Under the pieces are notes generated by a model. The model had not been told where the DNA came from. It saw only the letters and a program-made list of their open reading frames with translations, and ran no database searches. From contig JAOPGA020001884.1 in the NCBI GenBank assembly GCA_026419775.2, forward strand, positions 1 to 64,000: a stretch of 64,000 nucleotides of DNA, in the 5' to 3' direction. The stretch comes from Acrasis kona (Eukaryota; Heterolobosea; Eutetramitea; Acrasida; Acrasidae). A program made the translations under genes and the position numbers. Positions 1-11,048 of the stretch are shown here, piece after piece; positions within the stretch are counted from its first letter, which is position 1; each line of letters opens with the position of its first letter.

Positions 1-1796
1 AAAAATCTGCTCTCCTTTTTACATCGTATCATTTCCTCTTATATTACATGTCTCACTCTCAAAAGTGATTATGCACAACTTAGTTATTCTCTCTTAATTT
101 CTTTACTTCGTCATGCTCCTTGTGCGCGATATACAACGTCAAACTCAAGTGCTCAGATCATTAATTGTAATTTTATGAATCAGATTCCCTAGCAACATTG
201 CCGCTCTTTTCTGAACAGGTTCACATTAGCAAAATGATTTTATAAACTATGAACGAATATCTTCCTAAGGTCACGGTGTGTTCCACTTGTTTGGTTGACT
301 TTCTTGAGACGATGGCAATAGCGGTGTAGCACAGGATTGCTCAGGTCCATTTCTTCCACCCAGAAAAGAAGATATATTGGCAACAATTTTTACCTGTGCT
401 AGAGCAACCCTAAGTAACCCTAACAAGTGAGGTATTCAAACAAAAGATTGTAAGTATAGTCAACCTAATTTCACCAAATGAACCAAAAACATTAACCGCC
501 GAAACAGTGTAAGCAGAGTCTAAGGGGTTAAGCTTAAGGATGATATTTGTACTTATCTCAACCTAGGTAGCTGCCCGATACGATCGGCATCCCTACAAGA
601 AAATGAGATAGTGCCCTTATAATTGAGGGTCCCATTTAGAGGCAATAAGAGGCTTGTCTGCATCAAAGAAAACGAACATGTAATATTCAAACAGCAGCAA
701 GCAAGCGTGCTAGGGACCACAGCACAACAGCTCTTCTCCAGAAAATCAATTCGCAATGCNAATCCTGAAATTGTTTGATCTCAAAAACAAAGGTAGTGTA
801 ACTTTTCCATATTAGCGCATACTAATACAAAAAATAGAATACCTCCTGCAAACACTAATCTTTGAACAAGTTTTTGAGGTGTGCGAACCAAGGTTCCTAC
901 TGCAGTAAGATTTTATACATTGATGATAATTATATTTTTTTACAGAGTAATCATATCATCCAATTATCGCTGCCTTTACATGTTGATTTGAAGAGCGACA
1001 CGCTCAATTTGGCATCCGTGATTAAATCATGAAGAAGGAATCTGGTTCTGGGATCCGTAGAAAATGTTACACATCTTTGATCTATAAGTTAAGTGACTAG
1101 AAGAAAAAGAATGCGACACTAAAAGAAGCCTAGACAAGACAGCAATCAACGTCCCATCCTCGATAGTAAAAAGAGCAGCAAGAATGGCAGTATTAGAAGT
1201 GACAAGAGCGGTAACATAAGTGACGAAAAGAGTGGCAAGAAAAGAAGTAGCAAGAATGATGCTTAGACTGGTGGTCAAAGAGATGAGGGCAGGTGTGGCA
1301 AGAAGAGCAGTAGAAAGTGGCAGCAAGGTGGTACAAAATAGGCCATTAAAGGGCTATAATGTGCTTGAGCCATTTTAGAGATCCACAGCTCCAAAATGAC
1401 TTTGTGCGAAAATCGTTCAATAAACTGCCATTTTGTTTAATCCTGTATTGTACTTTTTAGTGCTATCCGGGGTGCTAAAAGTCGGACCGAAAATGGAGTA
1501 AAAAAGTTTTAGGGTATTTATTTATACAAATGGCCTATTTAGAGTGATTGGTTGCGTCAGGCGACTTACACCAGTTTCACTATGCAAAATTGTTATTTTA
1601 GAAAATCATGTATAGCCCTAGTGATGTTTTTTAATCCATACAAGTTCCTCAAAAACCGAAAAGATTGATAATGAAAACAAGAATAATAAAATAAAGGGTT
1701 TATCGGAATAGGTATATATCGTATCTTGTGTTCGGGTAAATATGGTTTGTTTTTTTTTATTTATAGAATCATTTTAGATGTAATGTAAGCATGTAT
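1..1796. other. Gene-poor AT-rich stretch
   Basis: No open frame here has the length, composition or motifs of a real gene. Between about 1090 and 1330 the plus strand is purine-rich and low in complexity: it reads as loosely repeated Lys/Ser/Gly-rich units in one frame and is open in other frames as well, so the frames are composition, not evidence of coding. One undetermined base is present near 760. The stretch 1340-1530 is a dispersed repeat described separately. The rest looks like decayed intergenic sequence. Confidence 0.5.
1340..1530 (+). repeat. Dispersed repeat, copy 1
   Basis: This segment resembles 8615-8790 on the same strand and, in part, 7480-7590 in inverted orientation. Shared landmarks in order are GGCCATTA, an AATAAAC block, ACTTTTTAGT, CCGGGGT, CGGAC, GAAAATGGA and TTAGGGTAT. 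All three copies sit in gene-poor DNA near transposase fragments, so it is probably an end of a mobile element, but I see no open frame or clear terminal inverted repeat inside it. Confidence 0.5.
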
Positions 1797-2276
1797 CTAA
1801 TCAAAATTCACTTCACCAATGTAATGATATTTGGATGACTTGTCATAGAAGTCATTCCAATAGTCGATTGTTTTGATTTGTTCCTCTGTTAAATCATTGT
1901 ACACGTGAGAGTTTGAAGTGCATTTGCCGTCCTTCTCATCAAGACATCCTGTTCCGAAACTTCTACTTCCATCCCTACCAGCGAAAAAGCCGTAACTTCC
2001 TCCTGGTCCGTAAAATCTCCATCCTGACGATACATCATAAATGCGCCCTTTAACGGCAAGCAATATCGGCAAACTAGGGTCAGATCCGTTATAATGTGAC
2101 AAATCTTTAAGTGACAGTACATAGAAATCCGATGAGTTGGAACCTCCAGACACCTTGTACGGTATATTCAAGTCGGTTAAATAGAGTGGTGATGCTGTTT
2201 TGCTCATTCTTAAGTACAGAACCAAGGCAACGCCCAATACTGAGATCAATATGCTTATGGTGAGTGTTGTGTTCAT
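1797..2276 (-). CDS. Membrane-anchored cytochrome b5-like (MAPR/neudesin type) protein
   Basis: A 159-residue protein with an N-terminal hydrophobic helix (about residues 5-23) followed by a cytochrome b5-like heme/steroid-binding domain. The MAPR signature is clear: LLAVKGRIYDVSSG, then FYGPGG.Y..FAGRDGSRSF, then the DLTEEQ/W...Y..KY.YIGEV tail. This family (PGRMC, neudesin, neuferricin) binds heme through tyrosines rather than the two histidines of true cytochrome b5, and sits on ER or other membranes, or is secreted. Length and order fit the family. The start ATG is the first in frame and directly precedes the hydrophobic helix. A single exon. Partner and pathway cannot be told from the sequence. 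Confidence 0.85.
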   Translation of the reverse strand: MNTTLTISILISVLGVALVLYLRMSKTASPLYLTDLNIPYKVSGGSNSSDFYVLSLKDLSHYNGSDPSLPILLAVKGRIYDVSSGWRFYGPGGSYGFFAGRDGSRSFGTGCLDEKDGKCTSNSHVYNDLTEEQIKTIDYWNDFYDKSSKYHYIGEVNFD

Positions 2277-2613
2277 TTTACTGTGGTTTACAATAATACA
2301 AACTCTGAGCCAATTTAAATAACATTCTAAATGGATTTGACATAATCAGGAATTAACCGCAATCTGTTGAGCATCACCTACTTGTAATTCTGATGTCATC
2401 ATGTATGTATGGAACTGAATCAGACGATTAGTAATTTTAGTGGAAAGATAATAATAAAGGACTTTTTTTAAAAATAAAATAACGATCTTTTATAGAACAG
2501 CAACTCAAATACAACCCACTAAGGAGTAATACAGTGCAAATTTGATATTTGAAGGCTATAAATAAATACATCGTTGACTATTAAAAACTCAACATTACAA
2601 AACTATTTTAAAA

Positions 2614-3668
2614 ATGAGCGTACAACATTTCCTTCAGCCCGGTGCGGTCCCAACATCACAAACCAGACTTCTACTTTCCAATCTTGTGAAGATCTCACCC
2701 ATCGCAATCGGTATGTTCTCAATATCGCATCGTTTCTTACACTTCCGCAAGGTACTTGGTCCTGGGGAGACAAATCTACTTGGGGATGGAACGAAGAATC
2801 TGATTCCAAAGCAAACGACGCTTTTGCAGAGAGCTTGAAAAAAGGTATAGGTTTCTTTGACACTGCAGAAGTATACGGAAAAGGAGAGAGCGAGAGGTGT
2901 ATCGCTAGATACATGAAGAATCATGCCAATCTCATTTCCGAAGAAAGTGGCAATGACTTTGTTATCGCGACAAAATTTTTACCTCTTCCTTATCTTTTGT
3001 TTTATCCCACGTGCCTTTTGCAACATTTAAAAGATTCCCTAGAAAGACTTGAAGTAAAACAGGTTGATTTGTATCAAATCCACGGACCCATTCACTTGAG
3101 AAGCATTGAAACGTTAGCAGATGCTCTTGCAGAGGCGGTAAAGCAAGGTCTCACCAAAACAGTTGGCGTCTCCAACTACTCCACCGAGCAAGTCATCAGA
3201 ATGTATGACGCATTGCAAAAGCATGGCATCCAACTTGCTTCCAACCAAATCGAGTACAGTCTACTCCGTAGGGTACCTGAGACCTCCGGTCTCATCAAAG
3301 CCTGTCTCGACAGAGGAATTGCTGTGCTTGCATACAGCCCTCTAGGAATGGGAAGGCTAACCGGAAAATATTCCGTTCAAAATCCTCCACCAAGTGGAAG
3401 AAGATTCTCAGACTACAACATGGAGTTAATCGAGCCAGTGTTGAATGTAATGAGAAGTATCGCCGAAGCACGCAATGTTAGTGTTAGCAGCGTTGCTTTG
3501 AATTGGGTCATGTGTAAGGGCGCTATTCCATTAGCAGGTGCTAAGAATGGAGAGCAGGCAATTGCAAATGCTCAGGCATTGGGATGGAGGTTATCTGACG
3601 AAGAGATTGAAAAGTTGGATCAGAAAAGTATTGCTGGATCCAATGGGTGGTTCTGGCAACATGGTTAA
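2614..3668 (+). CDS. Aldo-keto reductase
   Basis: The coding sequence is two exons, 2614-2710 and 2752-3668, giving 337 residues. The 41-nt intron (GTATG...CAAG) restores the usual AKR N-terminus: exon 1 ends in SPIAIG and exon 2 opens TWSWGDKSTWGW. The catalytic tetrad is visible: Asp69 and Tyr74 in FFDTAEVYG, Lys107 in VIATKF, His143 in YQIHGP. NADPH-binding features follow (VGVSNYS, NQIEYSLL, PLAGAKN). The TWSWGDK...WGW start is characteristic of the plant/cyanobacterial-type AKR subgroup. It should reduce carbonyl compounds with NADPH in the cytosol; the substrate is unknown. Without the splice the frame opens only at a TTG, which argues for the two-exon model. Confidence 0.9.
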
Positions 3669-4030
3669 TAAATATTGCTTTGATAATTGTATTTGTTGAG
3701 ATTAGATTGTTGTATTACCGGTCAAGTTCAAGACAAGCACTTTCTTAAAAATAAAATTTCAAAGTCAAGTTAATCATTTTGACTTGGTTGACCGTTTTTG
3801 GACACATGTATCTCAATAACAATGTGGTTTCAAAGATATCATTTATATCTATTGAGTATTCTACTAAGATCGCTTCAGATTAATGTTAAAAGATCTGTGG
3901 GTTGCGACGCCTAATGTTTGATATTTAATGTTGAAAATTGTAAGATATAATTTTTAATCAATTTTTTCTAATTTGTGATTGACTTGGATTTGATGATTAA
4001 CTTGAGACTTGACCGGTAATAATTGAAAAA
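3669..4030. other. Intergenic, 360 bp
   Basis: AT-rich spacer between two same-strand genes, holding the 3' end of the aldo-keto reductase transcript and the upstream region of the GST-like gene. I see no open frame, repeat or RNA gene. Confidence 0.5.
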
Positions 4031-5025
4031 ATGAGCGAGTTAGTGAACCCTGAACCTGTTGTGCTGTATGGATACGACCAATCTCCATACTATAACAAGA
4101 TAAAAAACTTATTGGCCATGAAGGGGATAAAGCATTATATTGTTGAGCAACCAATGACTGCTCCACGTCCAGATTTGCTTGCTTTGAACATTGAATACAG
4201 ACGCACACCGACACTTGTAATTGGAAGAGATGTTTACTTGGACAGTAATCTCATAAGTCATGTTGTTTGCAAAAAATGGAGAGAACCAGATTTTGGAGTG
4301 GCCGAATTTGGCCCCTCAATATTAGCTTTTGAAAGTCTAAGTAATGTAAGGTAACCTTATTTTCAAATGCATAACAAAACTAGAACCTCTTCTGGACATT
4401 CATTGCCGCGGCCGATTTCTCGAAATCACCCGAATCATTCAAAGAGGACAGACGAACCCTATGGCCAAAGTTTGCCTCAAAGGAATCTTCAGCTCAACGC
4501 CCACATAATCTTTCTCAACTTGGGTATCATATACATAACATTGAGAATGTTTTGCAAGATGGTAGGAAATGGATGCTGGGAGGAGATCAACCCACGTTGG
4601 CCGATCTCTACATTGGGTTCGTTCTTCACTTTATACTGTTCGTCTTGAGGACAAACACACAAGAAGGCTTTAAGCGCGAATCACTTAGGAACGTACACGA
4701 ATTTACAACCAGGTACAATCACTACATCAAATCATTATCACCCACGTTAACGAAAATTAATGGTCAATCTGCCAAAGATTTAATTGAATCGTCGAATACA
4801 GAATATGCACCCACACAACACGACACCACAGATGGCACCAAAATTAATGTCGGAGATCAAGTGGAAATAGTACCATCTGACCAACGTGCTGTGAATTTAC
4901 AGAGGGGAATTCTGGTAGCTTTGAACGCTAGAGAAATTGTGTTGGATGTTGGTAACAGATTGAGAGTACATGCGCCGCGTCTTGGCTTTAAATTAATGAA
5001 GGTTGAATTAAAGAGTAATTTATAA
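4031..5025 (+). CDS. Glutathione S-transferase-like protein with C-terminal beta domain
   Basis: Two exons, 4031-4345 and 4384-5025, separated by a 38-nt intron (GTAAGG...ACTAG, phase 0); 318 residues. Residues about 8-90 form a thioredoxin-fold GST N-domain (VVLYGYDQSPYYNKIK, YRRTPTLVIGRDVYLDS). An all-helical part follows, with LGGDQPTLADLY typical of GST C-domains. The last ~55 residues (GDQVEIVPSD...GILVAL...IVL...RVHAPRLGF) look like a small beta-barrel. From memory this three-part order matches a family best known from fungi (GST-N plus the region now called DUF7962). It probably binds glutathione or a related thiol; the canonical catalytic serine/cysteine is not certain. The splice brings together LSN and NLFWTFIAAADFSKSP without a stop, supporting the model. 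Confidence 0.8.
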
Positions 5026-5426
5026 ATATTAAACTAAAGATTTATTCTTATCTCCTTTTATTTCTTCTCTAAGAAGTTTTTAATTTTACAACATTTCATG
5101 AGGAAGATCCTCTATGTATTCTCTAGTTCTTATGTCAACCCATTATATTGTAAAACAGAGTTTTGAGCCGTTTTCAAGTATGATGTTTGTCAACGAGTCG
5201 AAGATAGCGGCACGGTCTCAATAATGTCTCAAACACACTTTTCGTTGCAGATACCATATTAACATGATGTTAGCATGTATATGCAGGGCGTGTCGTTATC
5301 TTCGACACTTTGATCAGATCACTCTAAGGACCTGGTAATAAAAGTACAGTTTATTGATTCCCCCTCAGCCGAAACCGCTTGTCACTGATATTAGTTAATT
5401 GAATATGACAGTCATCATCGAAGAAA
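5026..5426. other. Intergenic with imperfect inverted repeat
   Basis: The space between two convergent genes. Positions 5197-5220 (around GTCGAAGATAGCGGCAC) and 5288-5310 (around GTGTCGTTATCTTCGAC) are inverted relative to each other with roughly 15 of 19 matching bases and about 70 bp between the arms. It could be a small foldback element or chance. No coding signal. Confidence 0.4.
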
Positions 5427-6007
5427 TCAAGCCACGACACACAATTTTCTAAGTCTTCTACCTAAAGACAATAACGATCTCCAAATCTTCTTTCTACATA
5501 TTATTATTAAAGATTCGGGAGAGTTATCTAAAATTGATTTTAGAAAATCGATCTCATCAGCACTTTTCGTAATGTAGCAAACCCTGGAAATGATGATGTT
5601 CTCTTGTCTTCCGGAACATATGGGCGTAGTTGGTGGTAACCGTCTTGCCGTAGAGGGCACTTCTCCTGGCAATCCACTTGGAGAACAACGTGACGTATTT
5701 CTCGTCTCCCACCTCGGATGCCAGGATCAGCATGGCGTCCAAGTCCTTCCTAAGACTGAAGTACTCCATCTTGCTCTCTTCCAAGGAGAACACCTTTTTA
5801 TTGAGGGTTTCCACTTCCTAATGCAGCGCGGTGTCTTGTTGCTCCATGTCGAGGCATATATACCACCCTCCCAATTTCTTTATATGTTTGGAATGGTGCT
5901 GCTTGGATGTAGTCGAACGCCCCGAGGTCCAGTTGAAATATCCGCGAAGAGATTAGCGCAGCGTCCGTGTGACATGTCCATTCAGCAATCACGTCTTGGC
6001 TGCCCAT
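5427..6007 (-). CDS. Unrecognised spliced gene with coiled-coil segment
   Basis: Read without splicing this looks broken, but a 46-nt intron (5818-5863, GTATAT...CATTAG, phase 0) joins exon 6007-5864 to exon 5817-onward in frame. The joined protein starts MGSQDVIAEWT, continues through LGAFDYIQ, and after the junction has a heptad-like Glu/Leu/Lys stretch (EVETLNKKVFSLEESKMEY) and a helical basic part. It can end at 5557 (134 residues), or a second intron (5528-5582, 55 nt, GTTTGC...TTTTAG) can extend it to 5427 (159 residues); both keep the frame. Base composition is more GC-rich than the surroundings. I recognise no family. An alternative is a chance alignment of open frames, but two frame-preserving introns make that less likely. 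Confidence 0.45.
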
Positions 6008-6200
6008 TGTAACTAGCGACCCATTCTTGTTGACTATCAATTGTTCGGTCTTGTATTTGATTATTGTGTTTGAGTGTATAGGATCACAACATTGACCAAG
6101 AACACAATGAGCAGATGTGAAGTGGTAGAGATTCTACAAGTCTATTTAAATAAAAACACAGTGTTCTTCGGTATTCTTCTGTGTTCTTCGCAATTGTCAA

Positions 6201-6486
6201 CAAAATATTGTCATTAAAAGCGTCGGAAGGTGCGGAAATAATTGACGCGGGCTAAGTACACAACAAACAAAAAAAACACACTTTACTCTCGCGAAAAAGT
6301 GCATTATACGTTGCCGTAACCAGGAAAAAAGAGGATATTCTGTTAGAGACACTTAGAAGGGTCAGTAAACATAAAAAAAGTGAGTTCTGAGGTTGTATAG
6401 TTTTGGGCTAAAGATAGATTGTCTTCTGCAATGAAGCAAGCAAGTCGAACAAAACATTGTCATTAAAAGCGTTGGGAAGGTGGAAA
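6201..6486. repeat. Direct repeat pair, ~37 bp, 250 bp apart
   Basis: Copies at 6201-6237 and 6451-6486 share the core ATTGTCATTAAAAGCGT followed by GGAAGGTG(C)GGAAAT. The pair lies just upstream of a Harbinger-like transposase fragment, so it may be part of that element's decayed end or of a local duplication. Confidence 0.5.
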
Positions 6487-6739
6487 TTTGACATAGGCCA
6501 TGTTGGTAACTTTAATGGCTCAAGATGTATCAATGCAAGATCTTCTCGCGACGTCGCATTTCTTAAGGCAATACCCGTTGCAACACTCAGCAAGCGCACT
6601 ATTAAAAATCAACTCAAGAGTACAACAACGTTATTTGGGGGACATTAAAGACAATCGTCACAATTTTTGGTCCAAAAGAATTCGGTTGGTGCCGAAGAAA
6701 GAATAAAAGACATCCCTCATAACCACTATTTCAGAACAT

Positions 6740-6913
6740 TTTTGCATCCAACGACCTAGTTGCATTTTAATTCGAGAGGTTTATTACTCTCGTAAAAAGA
6801 AGTGGCACACTATCAAATACCATGTGGTGTGTAACATTACTGACGGTCGCATTATTGATGTCCACGGTCCGTTTCTTGGACATAATCACGACATAACAAA
6901 ATCTCGGTCATAG
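6740..6913 (+). pseudogene. PIF/Harbinger-type transposase fragment (DDE_Tnp_4)
   Basis: About 57 codons read CIQRPS, then REVYYSRKKKWHTIKYHVV, then DGRIIDVHGPFLGHNHDITKS and a stop. This is the middle of the DDE_Tnp_4 catalytic domain: the IQRP motif after the first Asp, YYS..KK.H..KY, and the HD of the second acidic position. The first Asp region and the third acidic residue are missing or out of frame. There is no start, and both flanks are full of stops, so it is a dead remnant. A second, better preserved relative lies at 47037-47850. Confidence 0.75.
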
Positions 6914-8318
6914 ATGGACTTAAAAGACATACAGATGCATTGAGAAATGATCGCAGCCTACATTCGTTTGCCTTCTATACTTGTGCAATTTTAGCATCCT
7001 TAGAGATGCAGTCAGCACCAGTAACGAAAGAGATCAACGAATTGTTATTTTAAATGTACGCTGAAAGAGTCAATTAAACTTATTTAAGCATATCCTCGCC
7101 AGCCCTTAACTCAGTAGCACATCATACAGTAAAAAATAATGATCAGTAACATTTGTAGCTCAACCTATGAGTTTATATACATTACATCTTATATGCGACC
7201 AGTCTATGAAGTATGAATACCAATCTATTTTTGTCCACAGCCTTCCATTTTTGGAAATGTCAACTTTTTTGAGACATTTTTACAAACTTGTGTCACATAA
7301 TTTCAAACGGTTTTAATGAGATCTGAATGATTTAGCTCAATTATAAGTATCTTTTGATTTATTAGCCTCTAGTCACCTCATGTACCTGTAGGTACATAGC
7401 TCTTATCCTGGACACAACTTATAATTACAACTTGAAATTTAATTTTTCAAACAAGCCCTACCCTAATTAAATAATTTATCAAAATGAAGTTGATCCATTT
7501 TCGTACTTCTCGATTTTGGCTCAAAGTGGTACCAAAAATGAATCACTAAAAATTAGAATGGAGATAAAAAACCCGATAATGAAATTAATTCTAGAAAGAA
7601 TGTATCTGATAAAGTCGGACACCATTCTTCTTCCACCATCCAACGTGTCATCCATCATCTATTTGGTCCTCTAGTCGCTGAATGCACGACGCTATGGCAA
7701 ACGCATCCAAGTATAATGAAGTTTTATGTTCATCTTGAACGGCTACTACATTCATTCTCTTGCTGTAATAAATATTGTCACTATCTTTGCTGCTTGCATT
7801 TTGCAAAGTGCACTTTCACAAATCAGTAGTGATGTAACCTTCAAAAGAGCTTGTGCTGTAGTTTTTGTACCTTTACTGACGTAAATTTAAAAAACCCTTC
7901 TTGAATATAAGAAAATTATTATGTAACAGACCACAGTAATTTCTGTTGAATCTTATACTCCTGTTGTTTTAAAACAGTATTGACATAAATTTAATGTGGC
8001 CCCATCGATAATAATTACCTTTTGCTAGCATCGCTGACATCACATTTGTAATGCAAGTTGACTAATATCTGTAGATGACAATAAAACTACAACACACTAT
8101 GAGAACATTAGCTGCCGGTTATTCTATCAAAGCATGTTTCTAGCTGTTATGTTATTAACATACAACGTTAAGAGAGGAGCGTAACCCTAACCGTCCATAA
8201 CTAAAAAGTTTAATCATATCAACAAAGATTTTTCTGGTGAGAAAGAGATACCAAGGCTCCAAGAGCTGCAATCAAAAGGCCAGAAAAACGTTGATGAGGA
8301 TTCTGATAGCACAGATGA
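6914..8318. other. Non-coding AT-rich stretch
   Basis: I find no supportable gene. It continues beyond the transposase fragment and is probably decayed mobile DNA. An inverted partial copy of the dispersed repeat of 1340-1530 lies around 7480-7590, with CCATTTTCGTAC and TACCCTAATTAA landmarks in reverse order. Confidence 0.45.
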
Positions 8319-8585
8319 CAAGACTACTACAACGAAGCCTGCCACAAAAACAGTATAAGGAGCATTAAGGCTAAATACGATGAAGAGTCCGACTTATCAA
8401 TAGAAACATCTACATCCTTTGAAATAGTGTCGTACCAAAACACTTGCGCTGAGTACGTTTTGTATAAGGTAAATTTACACAATATGTGTTACATTGTAAA
8501 CGTTTCTAGGTGCAATGTACTGGCTGCTAATCTTGAGCTTGTGCACAAATTGGGAGACAAGACAACAAGAAAGAGGTTCAAGTGA
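8319..8585 (+). other. Open stretch without a start, possible gene relic
   Basis: An 88-codon run free of stops, acidic and then Cys/Leu-containing (AKYDEESDLSIETS, QNTCAEYVLYK), ending in a basic tail (DKTTRKRF). It has no upstream ATG and no family I know. The dispersed repeat copy 2 begins right after its stop. It may be the C-terminus of a lost transposon protein. Confidence 0.2.
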
Positions 8586-8614
8586 GATAATCGTACTTTT
8601 TGATGGTTTTCTCG

Positions 8615-8790
8615 GTGGCCATTATTGTACCAAGAGTACATTTTGACAGAACGGTTTTTGTACTTTTTGAACAATAAACAGTTTATTTTCTAATTACCCA
8701 AAACTGAACTTTTAGTACGGTTCCGGGGTCTCAAAACCGGACGAAAATGGATCTTTAATTAATTAGGGTATATTGACTATATAATTGGTA
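8615..8790 (+). repeat. Dispersed repeat, copy 2
   Basis: Aligned by eye with 1340-1530: GGCCATTATTGTAC, AATAAACAG, ACTTTTAGTACGG, TTCCGGGGTCTC, CCGGACGAAAATGGATC and TTAATTAGGGTAT follow in the same order with similar spacing. Identity looks moderate, so the copies are old. Confidence 0.5.
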
Positions 8791-9004
8791 ATTATTGGGA
8801 AGATATATTTATTTAACAAAGAAATAATTAACTTCTTTTTTTTAATAACATTTCATTACAATATATAACCTAAAAGCAACTCTTTGCTCTGATTACAACA
8901 ATACTATTCTGGAAGAATTTGATGTAGAGATTATGAAAATGTCACTACATTTTAAAAAAATTTCCTTTTTTATCACTAAAGTCAACTTGAACAATTACAA
9001 CAAA

Positions 9005-9229
9005 TTACTGTTTTTTGATGTGATATGACATAAAACAATCTATACATAGATTAACTTTACACTTAACGCATTCTATTGATGTTTTTTTCCTATTTACGCC
9101 AATATGTTCTCCAAACTTACAAAAGTTTTGCTTGTTGGAAGCATAATTTCTTTCATTTTCTATTAATGTATCATAGATTGTTGTGTTTCTAGCACGCTTT
9201 GATTGCCAAGAGGTTGATGGCTCTGTCAT
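9005..9229 (-). pseudogene. PiggyBac-like transposase C-terminal fragment
   Basis: 74 codons with a cysteine-rich end: NRKKTSIECVKCKVNLCIDCFMSYH. The pattern C-x2-C...LC..CF..YH is that of the zinc-binding tail that closes PiggyBac-type (DDE_Tnp_1_7) transposases. The upstream first Cys pair is degenerate (NFCKFGEH) and the whole DDE catalytic domain is absent, so only the tail survives. Downstream on this strand is AT-rich sequence with a dispersed repeat. Another Cys/His-rich small protein cannot be excluded, because only one motif supports the call. Confidence 0.5.
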
Positions 9230-10049
9230 TTTTGTTTTTTTATTTAGTTAACTAAACTTTACAAAAAAAATCAAAAACATATAACTAATTTATATCAAGA
9301 TTTTGTCAAAGGAGACCAATGGTGAAAACTATATCATATAATAATCAAAATACATTGATTTATAGCTAGTTGAAGAATAATAAAAATGGTGCGTTTATTA
9401 CAGCTAGCTAGCACAGACAAAAATAACCCTGTGACCTTGAAATTAATATTCTATGTTGATTTGATACTCAGTATAGTATTGCTCAGTCCACGTAAGTTAA
9501 TTATGTTTTTTCATCTGCAAATCATGATCAACAAAATTGGCTCTTCCAGAACTATGCAGATTTTATTTTNGAGATGTCGATGTTATATTATTGCAAGAAG
9601 ACCTAGTTAGACACTGTGTATTGAAATTGTGGTTAGATGTTCAATTTTGAGTTGATCGTATATCTTGTTTTACTAAAAATCTGCTTAAAGGCTGGGGAGG
9701 ATATTTGAGTTGACAGATAGTCACTCTAACTTGACACTCTAACACTAACTATTTTAACCATATTTGGACACTCTATGTAAATTAACCCGCAAACACTACC
9801 GTAACGAAGAGACGCTACAGACAGATGGCGCAAACATAAGAGTCAGTTAAAGTAAGCTGGCGCAAAGGTAGCAGGTATAAAAGGATTTCGACATGTAATA
9901 TAATACAAAATAAACAACAATGACACAAAGAAAGGCCGTCACTAAAAAGTTCTTATAAAGTTCGTATTTGAGCATCACATGCAATGAAATATCCATAGAA
10001 GAGGCGATTTTCCTCAAACACATCACCTAGCTCAAGTTGTAGTTAACAT
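9230..10049. other. Intergenic, no gene seen
   Basis: AT-rich with one undetermined base near 9571. A weak 74-codon open frame on the plus strand from 9386 has no family match and hydrophobic, low-complexity composition. A TATAAAA box occurs at about 9876-9882, but no gene follows it. The motif TGGCGCAAA occurs twice near 9824 and 9859. Confidence 0.4.
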
Positions 10050-10400
10050 TTAGAATCTTTTGATACTGATTATTAATAGACTCTCTATATTGATAACATC
10101 AGGGGGTTTGTTAAAATTTGTGTTTTCGGAACATCCTTTGACTAACATTTATAAATGAAGACCGCCAGCATCATATAGCCACCACTTAGACCAGTCGTTG
10201 AGTCCAGGGAACATATCCGTCATTCTATTAAAATAGATTATTGCCGCTACCTCACCACGCAAGTATTATTGCCTAGGCATCTTTTTATAGGTTTCCATAA
10301 AAAGCTCAGCTTCTCTCACTAGCACCAATTTTCTCCGATACCTTTTTGCAAGAGCGAAGCCAGTTAGTTAATGTAGCAACCTTTGCTTGTTTGCCAGAAT
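10050..10400 (-). pseudogene. Degraded Mutator-like transposase fragment (tentative)
   Basis: On the minus strand one frame reads VLVREAELFMETYKKMPRQ, stop, YLRGEVAAIIYFNRMTDMFP, DWSKWWLYDAGGLHL, stop, MLVKGCSENTN, then KPPDVINIESLLIISIKRF. The order FN.M...FP...W..WW...H, a Lys/Gly segment, then a PP.(N)N.ESL...SIK block resembles the end of MULE/FAR1-type transposases, where a TNN.ESL motif precedes the C-terminus. Two in-frame stops and an upstream frame change show it is dead. The match is by pattern memory only; another transposase class is possible. Confidence 0.4.
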
Positions 10401-10957
10401 CTAGCTGAACCCTCCTCACCAAGATACTTTACAAGCATGTCATGTATTCAAAGGCTTCGGCAGTTGAATAACTGAAGCAGCAGACGCATTCAAAATTATG
10501 CGTCATATGGTTGAGGAACATGATAACGATTATTCGAATCAACACAGGCACAAAACAATGATAATCAGGGTTAGGCACCGAAGAAGAAGAGAAGGAGAAC
10601 AAAGAAAATTGTATTGAATCGCGTAGTAAATAAAACATTTTATTTTTAAATCTTAATATCCATTTTGGGACTTAGAGTTTCTTTTTTTAACTTAGAGTGC
10701 GGAGAAACCTAAATTAGTCAAAACAGGTTAGAGTGACAATACATAGACCCAGNATATTTAAACAAGAATACTCTGTTTATTCCGATTTAAATCAATTAAA
10801 CAATTTAAATAGTCAACTCGTGTTCCTTCATTTAAATTCTACAAGTCTATTNTATAAAAAACTATTATCTATAATATTATAAAAATAACCAACAATTATT
10901 TTCAATAATAATAAAAGATCATTTAATTTTTTCTTAATATTTAACAAGTCCTAGAAT

Positions 10958-10982
10958 AAATTCAATTCAATTCAATTCAATT
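10958..10982. repeat. Pentanucleotide tandem repeat
   Basis: About four to five units of AATTC, flanked on both sides by copies of AATTTTTTCTTAATA (near 10926 and 10978). The longer flanking direct repeat suggests slippage or a small duplication. Confidence 0.8.
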
Positions 10983-11048
10983 TTTTCTTAATAAATTCTG
11001 TAATTTTGCTATTTGTTTTAAACATTTTATTTTATTTTTTAATAAAAC

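Noticed and set aside
410-430. CCCTAA-like words resembling telomere repeat
   Set aside because: Only two irregular copies within ordinary sequence; no array.
1027-1326. 99-codon hydrophobic minus-strand frame
   Set aside because: Antisense of a purine-rich low-complexity stretch; open in several frames with no motif.
2574-2751. Unspliced N-terminus for the aldo-keto reductase
   Set aside because: It begins with TTG and reads unrelated residues until TWSWGDK; the spliced form gives the normal family start.
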